Shown: one piece after another, positions 6,384-10,727 of the stretch | Position numbering within the stretch: the first letter of the stretch is position 1 | Layout: the number at the start of each line of letters is the position of its first letter | NCBI GenBank assembly: GCA_943914745.1 | Contig: CALUDF010000076.1 | Location: 1-10,727, forward strand | DNA length: 10,727 bases | Source: an uncultured Bacteriovorax sp. | GTDB taxonomy: Bacteria > Bdellovibrionota > Bacteriovoracia > Bacteriovoracales > Bacteriovoracaceae | Direction: 5' to 3' | Position numbers and translations under genes: made by a program | Notes under the pieces: generated by a model | The model's input: the letters and a program-made list of their open reading frames with translations, nothing else | What the model was told of the DNA's origin: nothing | The model's database searches: none

Positions 6384-7586
6384 TTAAAGTGGAAGCTCGA
6401 CGGTAAAGAGAGAGCCTTTATTCACTTCGCTCTTTAAATGGATTTTTCCGCCGTGGGCCTCGATGATTTGGCGGACAATGTAGAGTCCAAGGCCCAGGCC
6501 TTTTCCTTCGTTGAGTGTCGTTGCGCGCTCAAACTGCTGAAAAATTCTTTCCTGGTCAAGTGACGAGATGCCGATTCCGTGGTCTTCAACAGAGAAGTAG
6601 GCGACTTTTTCTTTTTTTCCGACTCTGACATTAATTGGTCTTTGAGCTCCATATCTCATGGCATTGGTCATGAGGTTTACAAAAACTTGTTCGAGGCGAT
6701 AGGAGTCCCATAACCCTTCAATCTCTTCCATGCATTCAAAGACGACTTGGCAATGAGCAGCTTGAAGTTGAGGCCCAAGGTTGTCGGTCAGGCTTTTAAT
6801 AAGCGAGCAAAGTTTTACCGGCTCGGCTTGAAGGCCCAGTTTCCCAGCATCAATGCGAGTGGTGTCCAAGATGTCGTCGACGAGTCTCGTAAGGCGGTTA
6901 ATTTGCATTTCATCGCTTTTAAACATTTCGATTAATTCCTGGGCTTCATAAAGAGCATCAGGTTTTTTTTGAAATGTGCGCACGCGCATTTGCGTCTTAA
7001 GTTTCAGAGAAGTCAGAGGGGTTTTTAATTCGTGAGAGGCGATTGAGAGAAAGCTCTCTCGCGCTTTGACGGCCGTTTTTAATTCTTCAGTTCTTTGGGC
7101 GACTTTTTTTTCCAACCCTTCATTGAGTTCGCGCAAGTTTTCTTCGGCCGTTTTTCTCTCGGTTAGATCGCGAGTGACTTTGGCAAAACCGATGTGCTCG
7201 CCACTTTCATCGAGAAGCTTAGTGATGACGACGTTGGCCCAAAAGCGCTCTCCATTTTTTTTAATCCTCCAGCCTTCCTCTTCAAAAACGCCATGCTCGG
7301 TAGCGTACTTTAATTCATGCAGGGGGTGTTCGGAGAGAATGTCTTTTTCGGTGTAGAATGTAGAGAAGTGCTTGCCGATAATTTCATCGGAGCTGTAGCC
7401 TTTGAGTCTTTGGGCGCCTTTGTTCCAAGTGCGGATATGGCCATTTATATCCAGAGCAAAGATCGCATAATCCACAACGGTTTCAACCAAGAGCTTAAAA
7501 ATGACATCAGATCTGCCAACGATTTCTGCGACATTTTTTTTTAGTTCGATTTCTTTGTTTGGGTGGTTGTTTAATTTGTCGGCCAT
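6384..7586 (-). CDS. Soluble PAS-domain sensor histidine kinase
   Basis: A 400-residue kinase without membrane segments, so it should sense a cytoplasmic signal. A PAS domain spans about 28-145: FALDINGHIRTWNKGAQ, then GYSSDEIIGKHF and the PAC tail GFAKVTRDLTERK. A coiled-coil linker (about 146-176, ending QRTEELKTAVKARE) leads to the dimerisation helix with phospho-acceptor His185 in SHELKTPLTSL. The ATPase domain has Asn308 in the N-box, G1 box EDHGIGI (334-340), F-box FQQFERA (349-355) and G2 box GKGLGLGL (361-368). I chose ATG at 7584-7586. An in-frame TTG two codons upstream is possible, and neither start has a clear Shine-Dalgarno sequence. An in-frame stop lies shortly upstream of both. 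It has no receiver domain and no response regulator beside it. The PAS ligand (for example haem, flavin or oxygen) is not evident from sequence. Confidence 0.9.
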   Translation of the reverse strand: MADKLNNHPNKEIELKKNVAEIVGRSDVIFKLLVETVVDYAIFALDINGHIRTWNKGAQRLKGYSSDEIIGKHFSTFYTEKDILSEHPLHELKYATEHGVFEEEGWRIKKNGERFWANVVITKLLDESGEHIGFAKVTRDLTERKTAEENLRELNEGLEKKVAQRTEELKTAVKARESFLSIASHELKTPLTSLKLKTQMRVRTFQKKPDALYEAQELIEMFKSDEMQINRLTRLVDDILDTTRIDAGKLGLQAEPVKLCSLIKSLTDNLGPQLQAAHCQVVFECMEEIEGLWDSYRLEQVFVNLMTNAMRYGAQRPINVRVGKKEKVAYFSVEDHGIGISSLDQERIFQQFERATTLNEGKGLGLGLYIVRQIIEAHGGKIHLKSEVNKGSLFTVELPL

Positions 7587-7681
7587 GCTCAAAGATGACT
7601 TGAAAGAAGGGGCGAGTCAAGGAGAGTTCTAGAAATCGTGGCCAGAAAGTGGGTTTTTCTTCTGCTGAGTCAAAGCGTTGT

Positions 7682-7709
7682 AGAGGGCATGATGGTTTTC
7701 ATGCCCTCT
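7682..7709 (-). promoter_or_regulatory. Perfect 11-bp stem-loop after the 109-aa protein gene, no U-tract
   Basis: AGAGGGCATGA (7682-7692) and TCATGCCCTCT (7699-7709) pair perfectly around a 6-base loop. The stem begins 12 bases after the stop of the leftward gene at 7722. Neither strand shows a T-run after it, so it is not a standard intrinsic terminator. It could mark a factor-dependent end, protect a 3' end from exonucleases, or bind protein as DNA. The PAS kinase gene starts about 95 bases further on. Confidence 0.5.
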
Positions 7710-7721
7710 GTAAAAGAAAAG

Positions 7722-8051
7722 TTATTCAAAGGTAAAAAATCCTTCAAACTCTTTTGCCGAAATTACACTTTGCTCAACGACGACTTTTGTCACATCAGAG
7801 ACTTTTGGATCGGCGTAGTCACTTGAGCTCGAGACCGCAATCTGTTTACAGTCTGCCTTCATCACGATTCCTGATGGGTGAATAAAGCCAGCAAGTCTTG
7901 TCAGTGACATCTTTGAGCCAGCTCCCGTGAGCTCTCCCATGCGCACTTGAAAGCCCTGTCTTTTTAATTCTTCAAGGCCTTGTTGGTCTAGGGCATTGGC
8001 CTGAGTGATGAAAGTGAGAGCAAAAAGAATGGAAAGAGTGATTATTTTCAT
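7722..8051 (-). CDS. Small exported protein of unknown function, coupled to upstream regulator
   Basis: A 109-residue protein I do not recognise. The signal peptide is clear: MKIITLSILFALTFITQANA with likely cleavage after ANA. The mature part is about 89 residues with one cysteine (68 in MKADCKQIAV), so no internal disulfide is possible. It starts with a short helix (DQQGLEELKRQGFQVRMGEL), followed by likely beta strands (SLTRLAGFIHPSGIVMKA; VTKVVVEQSVISA) and ends FEGFFTFE. The ATG at 8049-8051 overlaps the TGA of the preceding regulator gene by four bases (ATGA), and AGGAG at 8059-8063 lies seven bases away. Translation is therefore probably coupled, and the two products may act in one pathway. 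The SD lies within the perfect 10-bp palindrome GGAGTACTCC (8053-8062). Confidence 0.75.
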   Translation of the reverse strand: MKIITLSILFALTFITQANALDQQGLEELKRQGFQVRMGELTGAGSKMSLTRLAGFIHPSGIVMKADCKQIAVSSSSDYADPKVSDVTKVVVEQSVISAKEFEGFFTFE

Positions 8052-8872
8052 TGGAGTACTCCTGCATTGGATTCATTGATTGGTGTCGCTCCCATGACAT
8101 CAGAGACGACGAGAGCAAAATAAGGCAAAGTCCCTTGAAGGGATTCTGTGTTCATGACATCAAAGATTTTTTTGACTGCTTCTTTTTCGATTTCTTTAAT
8201 GCGTTTGATCCCTTCTTCATTCATCCCTTCAGAAAGGGAGTAGAAAAGATTGAGCCCACTTTTAACATCACAAGGCTTATAGAGATCAATCAAGGCATGG
8301 CTTAATTCATGGGCAAGGGCCAGATCGACGGAGAAGTTTTTCTCTTTTGCGTGAAGCCTCTCATCTACGTCTGTTTTTAAAATCCAGTTTTTGTCGATGA
8401 GGTCAATGAGTTTTCTAAGGCCCATCAGACCAAAAGCATTTTTCACTTCATCTATGCTTGTCCCGTGTTTATTGGCGGCCATTTTATAGATGAGGTAGCT
8501 GTATTTGTCCTGGAAGACGGCGTTTAAGTCTGCACTCAATTCATGGGTGGAAGATTTCTCGTCAAAGATGAATTGGTCAAAACACTTATTTAAAAGCTCT
8601 GCCACTGGGCCTTGAATTGCCGTTAAGATTTTAGAGATTTTCTTTTCTTTCAAAAGATAAGAGGTCAGGGCAAGGACGGTGTGGGGAGCGAGTTCACTTC
8701 GTTGGTCTTCTTGCATAAGCCTTCTCATGGTAGTGGCAGCGACGCCACTTCTTTGAGCAAGAGCATTGAGAGTTAGTCCCGGGTGTTTATCCAGGTAATC
8801 TCTTGTCATAAGTCTGAGCTGAAGGTTTACGGAAGACGGCGAATGTGAAGACTCTGAAGTTGTTTCACTCAT
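8048..8872 (-). CDS. Transcriptional regulator resembling the TIGR02147/DUF4423 family
   Basis: A 274-residue cytoplasmic protein. An N-terminal helix-turn-helix is visible at about 33-55 (LTLNALAQRSGVAATTMRRLM). It is followed by a helical stretch and then a winged-helix-like region at about 125-180 (GLRKLIDLIDKNWILKTDVDERLHAKEKNFS). The tail (NLFYSLSEGMNEEGIKRIKEIEKEAVKKI) looks like the ISEEDLPRIKELI-type C-terminus of TIGR02147 proteins, and the length (about 270) fits. This family assignment is from memory and needs a profile search. I chose ATG at 8870-8872. The open frame extends upstream to ATG 8953 and TTG 8974, but the latter lies inside a terminator, and residues encoded between (RTIPNSFPQFPVFCF) look like translated leader. 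None of the starts has a good Shine-Dalgarno sequence. It shares a 4-base overlap with the small exported protein gene downstream. Confidence 0.7.
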   Translation of the reverse strand: MSETTSESSHSPSSVNLQLRLMTRDYLDKHPGLTLNALAQRSGVAATTMRRLMQEDQRSELAPHTVLALTSYLLKEKKISKILTAIQGPVAELLNKCFDQFIFDEKSSTHELSADLNAVFQDKYSYLIYKMAANKHGTSIDEVKNAFGLMGLRKLIDLIDKNWILKTDVDERLHAKEKNFSVDLALAHELSHALIDLYKPCDVKSGLNLFYSLSEGMNEEGIKRIKEIEKEAVKKIFDVMNTESLQGTLPYFALVVSDVMGATPINESNAGVLQ

Positions 8873-8962
8873 ATCATTTGTTTGTAACAGTGAAGACTGA
8901 AATCTAAAACAAAAAACAGGAAACTGTGGGAAAGAGTTAGGTATTGTTCTCATTAGGTATGT

Positions 8963-9002
8963 AAAAAAGACCAAGCTGGCGCCATAAAGGCACCAGTTTG
9001 GT
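8963..9002 (-). terminator. Intrinsic terminator of the leftward DUF4360 gene
   Basis: Read leftward, ACCAAACTGGTGCC, a 5-base loop and GGCGCCAGCTTGGT form a 14-position stem with one mismatch and one G-U pair. It is followed by CTTTTTT (complement of 8963-8969). It starts 8 bases after the stop at 9011. It separates this gene from the regulator transcript further left. Confidence 0.92.
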
Positions 9003-9010
9003 GGTTAGTT

Positions 9011-9757
9011 TTAGATACAAACTTGTTGCGTGCGGTTTCCAACGCGCACTAATCGACAATTTCTTCCAGGCGTCGTTCCTTGTGATTGCTCACGGCATGC
9101 CGAAGCTTGGGCGCGGATTTTTAATCCACCCTTTATATCAGATGAGTCCATTGTCAGGCTTCCTTGGGCCTGTGAGCTTGTTCCAGCGAGAATCTGACTG
9201 GTAAGAGTGTGCTGAAGCCTGATAGAGACGACATCAGTGGCCGAGCCGCGAGCACATTGAGAAGGAATAGCAATGGATTTGGTAGAAGAGACTGTGAAGT
9301 CTTCTTCTTGATCTGAAAATGTATTAGACCATAATTTTTCGGCCAGGACTTCAGGGTTTCTGCTTCCTTGTGACTCCGTTCCAAGCCCAGATTTGCTGAC
9401 TAAGAAACTCTTAAAGCTTCCCTGCACACCGCGATCCAGGGTCGCAAAACCTCTCATGTCATAGGAGACTTCAAGTGAGTCGAGCTTTATTCCGGCCGGA
9501 ACCTGGACATCTAAAAAGATATTACAGTTAAGCGTGGAGATGTTCCTTGAGACTTTTGGTCCCGCGTTTAGGACAGGCACGCGAGATTCAAATTGAGAGA
9601 AGATTAAGCTCGCACTGCTTGAATCTGGTGCCAGAACTATTGTCGTCTCTTCTGTTGGGCACCCCACGCCACCGACGCGGATGTTTTGCAGTTTGAAATC
9701 GGCCGCCATAGCAGACAGAGATAAAGTAAAAGATAGTGCTGTGATTAAATGTTTCAT
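9011..9757 (-). CDS. Exported DUF4360-type cysteine-containing protein with C-terminal extension
   Basis: A 248-residue secreted protein. The signal peptide is MKHLITALSFTLSLSAMA, cleaved before ADFK. The mature domain has the pattern of the uncharacterised DUF4360 family: GGVGCP (29-34), a SASLIFSQFES strand, TLNC (75-78), VPAGIKLDSLEVSYDMRGF, SQCARG (166-171) and a final Cys221. These four cysteines align with those of the divergent neighbour at 9982 and could make two disulfides. After Cys221 it has about 27 extra residues with two more cysteines (CRLVRVGNRTQQVC, 234-247) that could close a small loop. Function is unknown; surface or periplasmic location is inferred. The ATG at 9755-9757 has an AGGGGGG Shine-Dalgarno sequence enclosed in a stem-loop. 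An intrinsic terminator follows. Confidence 0.85.
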   Translation of the reverse strand: MKHLITALSFTLSLSAMAADFKLQNIRVGGVGCPTEETTIVLAPDSSSASLIFSQFESRVPVLNAGPKVSRNISTLNCNIFLDVQVPAGIKLDSLEVSYDMRGFATLDRGVQGSFKSFLVSKSGLGTESQGSRNPEVLAEKLWSNTFSDQEEDFTVSSTKSIAIPSQCARGSATDVVSIRLQHTLTSQILAGTSSQAQGSLTMDSSDIKGGLKIRAQASACREQSQGTTPGRNCRLVRVGNRTQQVCI

Positions 9758-9770
9758 AGGCCCCCCTATG
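9755..9770 (-). promoter_or_regulatory. Stem-loop enclosing the SD and start codon of the leftward DUF4360 gene
   Basis: On the transcript strand CATAGG, loop GGGG, CCTATG form a perfect 6-bp hairpin. The 3' arm ends with the AUG start codon, and the G-run that serves as Shine-Dalgarno is in the loop and 5' arm. Folding would hide the start site from ribosomes. Whether it forms in the cell is inference. Confidence 0.5.
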
Positions 9771-9775
9771 ATCTA

Positions 9776-9804
9776 TATGTAATGGAGTCTTTTACTCCTT
9801 TCAA
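9776..9804 (-). promoter_or_regulatory. Candidate promoter of the leftward DUF4360 gene, with dyad in its spacer
   Basis: On the minus strand TTGAAA (complement of 9799-9804, five of six consensus) is 17 bases from TACATA (complement of 9776-9781, three of six). The spacer holds the inverted repeat GGAGT-N5-ACTCC (9784-9798), well placed for a repressor or a twist-sensitive activator. A start near 9770 would give a very short leader that begins with the start-codon hairpin. Confidence 0.4.
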
Positions 9805-9809
9805 TAGAA

Positions 9810-9874
9810 AATTCGCGACGAATTCTTTTTGAGCGCCAGCTGGCGGTGTTTGAAAACTGCACAAAACCACGTGG
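9810..9874. promoter_or_regulatory. Cluster of palindromes between the divergent DUF4360 genes
   Basis: Three dyads lie in 65 bases: AATTCG-CGA-CGAATT (9810-9824), CGCCAGCTGGCG (9834-9845) and CCACGTGG (9867-9874). The last two are each continued by the direct repeat TGGCGGT (9841-9847 and 9872-9878), 31 bases apart, close to three helical turns. This is a candidate regulatory region serving both genes. No known binding protein is recognised. Confidence 0.45.
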
Positions 9875-9943
9875 CGGTCAAACTCACGACAGATAAAATT
9901 TGCTCTTTCAATTAAAAATCTTTTCATTTAAAAAAAAGATATC

Positions 9944-9960
9944 ACGAACAAAACGTTCGT
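9944..9960 (+). promoter_or_regulatory. Inverted repeat ACGAAC-N5-GTTCGT upstream of the rightward DUF4360 gene
   Basis: ACGAAC (9944-9949) is the exact reverse complement of GTTCGT (9955-9960). It lies immediately before the Shine-Dalgarno sequence AGAGGGGGA (9966-9974) of the gene starting at 9982. It could be an operator or a short leader hairpin. I could not place a convincing -10/-35 pair for this gene in the AT-rich stretch 9895-9943. Confidence 0.35.
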
Positions 9961-9981
9961 TTCCAAGAGGGGGAAAAATTT

Positions 9982-10590
9982 ATGACAAACAAGAAGATTT
10001 TAGGACTCTGTCTTTCACTGCTCACATTTTCAAGTGTCGCGATGGCAGATCTCAATGACATTAGTCTTGGTGTTCCTGGTTATGGAGGAAATGGGTGTCC
10101 GGCCAACTCGGCGTCGGTGACTTTAAGTGATGATGCAAAATCTCTCTCGATTATTTTTGATCAGTTTATCGTTGAGGCCGGGGGAATGAATAAGCAGACA
10201 GAGAGAAAGACATGTAGCATTGCCATTCCAGTGCGTGTGCCACAAGGATACAGCGTCTCTATCGTTGACATCGACTACCGTGGATATGTCTCTCTTCCAG
10301 CGCAGGCATCGGCCCGCATGAGTGCTGAATACTTCTTAGCAGGATTCATGGGACCTCGTTTTGACAAAACATTTCAAGGACGCACGGACACGGATTACAC
10401 ATTCAAAAACGTTATTGGCATCAATGCACAGGTGTGGTCAGAATGTGGGGCTTCAACCGTCTTGCGCGTAAATGCATCCATGTTAGTTAAAACAAATCGT
10501 TTTAATGATGAGGCCATGGGGACTGTTGACTCGGCCGACTTCAAGGCGGGGATGATTTACAAATTGCAATGGAAGAGATGTTCACTTTAG
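9982..10590 (+). CDS. Exported DUF4360-type cysteine-containing protein
   Basis: A 202-residue secreted protein, paralogous to the divergent gene at 9011-9757. The signal peptide is about MTNKKILGLCLSLLTFSSVA plus MA, cleaved before DLND; the Cys10 in it is within the hydrophobic core and is not a lipobox. The mature domain shows GGNGCP (35-40), SLSIIFDQF (54-62), KTCSIAIPVRVPQG (76-89), DIDYRGYVSLP, SECGAS (153-158), VDSADFKAGM (182-191) and ends in KRCSL. Cysteines 39, 78, 155 and 200 match four of the six in the neighbour. Length fits the DUF4360 family, which has no known function. The start ATG at 9982 has AGAGGGGGA at 9966-9974. A bidirectional terminator follows directly. Confidence 0.85.
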   Translation: MTNKKILGLCLSLLTFSSVAMADLNDISLGVPGYGGNGCPANSASVTLSDDAKSLSIIFDQFIVEAGGMNKQTERKTCSIAIPVRVPQGYSVSIVDIDYRGYVSLPAQASARMSAEYFLAGFMGPRFDKTFQGRTDTDYTFKNVIGINAQVWSECGASTVLRVNASMLVKTNRFNDEAMGTVDSADFKAGMIYKLQWKRCSL

Positions 10591-10592
10591 AA

Positions 10593-10627
10593 ATAAAAAA
10601 AGCCTCCTTGCGGAGGCTTTTTTTTTG
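10593..10627. terminator. Bidirectional intrinsic terminator
   Basis: AGCCTCC (10601-10607), loop TTGC and GGAGGCT (10612-10618) form a perfect stem. It is extended by an A-run on the left and a run of nine T on the right. It is placed between the rightward DUF4360 gene and the leftward partial gene, and can serve both. Confidence 0.92.
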
Positions 10628-10635
10628 GTCTTTTT

Positions 10636-10727
10636 TTATTCTTGTACTTCAGTGCTCACTTGAATCTTTTCCTTGAAATTGACAGAGGCTTCACAGTCGC
10701 GGTTTTCACACCTGATACCTTTAATAG
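10636..10727 (-). CDS. C-terminal tail of an unidentified leftward gene
   Basis: The minus strand is open from the right edge to a TAA at 10636-10638, encoding 29 residues that begin IKGIRCENRDCEASV and end QVSTEVQE. It contains two cysteines spaced C-x4-C. The bidirectional terminator next to its stop, on the correct side, supports a real gene end. The fragment is too short to identify. The beginning of the gene and most of its length lie beyond the window. Confidence 0.55.
   Translation of the reverse strand, partial: IKGIRCENRDCEASVNFKEKIQVSTEVQE

Noticed and set aside
8297..8311. HELSH (an HExxH zinc-protease motif) in the regulator, suggesting an ImmA/IrrE-like HTH plus metallopeptidase
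   Set aside because: The motif lies in a predicted helix (LALAHELSHALIDLY) at the place where TIGR02147-type proteins carry an LALRNFHRQ-like helix. The rest of the C-terminus follows that family, and no M78-type downstream ligand pattern is visible. A five-residue match is easily a coincidence.
8873..8974. N-terminal extension of the regulator to residue 308 length
   Set aside because: The upstream TTG lies within the terminator stem of the preceding gene. The added residues look like translated untranslated DNA and would exceed the usual family length.
1..10727. Mobile element, CRISPR array, toxin-antitoxin or defence island
   Set aside because: No transposase, integrase, nuclease, repeat-spacer pattern or tRNA edge was found. 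The genes are ordinary transport, sensing and secreted proteins with similar composition throughout.

Overview
The window looks like chromosome of a Gram-negative bacterium, most likely a predatory or ex-predatory member of the Bdellovibrionota (Bacteriovorax/Peredibacter-like). The support is indirect: two divergently transcribed DUF4360-type secreted proteins, a TIGR02147/DUF4423-like regulator, several small exported proteins and many sensor kinases at moderate GC. This placement is inference from protein families. There is no rRNA or tRNA gene, CRISPR array, insertion sequence or phage gene here, and no gene-free stretch longer than 300 bases (the longest is about 224).

Left part (1-2960): the 5' end of a dppA-like dipeptide-binding protein gene runs leftward off the edge. 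Diverging from it, across a dyad-rich intergenic region, is an apparent two-gene operon: a membrane sensor histidine kinase and a family-3 periplasmic solute-binding protein. No permease, ATPase or response regulator accompanies this pair, so the binding protein may feed ligand information to the kinase. The operon ends at a strong bidirectional terminator (2926-2957).

Centre (2967-5749, minus strand): phnD-phnC-phnE, a complete ABC importer of the phosphonate/phosphite/phosphate type (binding protein, ATPase, permease). No C-P lyase or other phosphonate catabolic gene lies in the window. The permease carries about three extra N-terminal membrane segments. Diverging from phnD is a small exported coiled-coil protein of unknown function (5914-6381).

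Right-centre (6384-8872, minus strand): a soluble PAS-domain histidine kinase, then a translationally coupled pair in which a transcriptional regulator (274 aa) overlaps by 4 bases the gene for a 109-aa exported protein. A perfect 11-bp stem with no U-tract lies just after this pair.

Right part (9011-10727): two DUF4360-type paralogues with four shared cysteines diverge from a 224-base region holding at least six short dyads. One of these places the Shine-Dalgarno sequence and AUG of the leftward gene in a perfect stem-loop. Each paralogue has its own intrinsic terminator. The 3' tail of one more unidentified leftward gene enters from the right edge.

Nothing here is a clear new defence or mobile system. 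The most checkable novelties are the regulatory architecture of the DUF4360 pair, the kinase/binding-protein operon beside dppA, and the regulator/secreted-protein pair.
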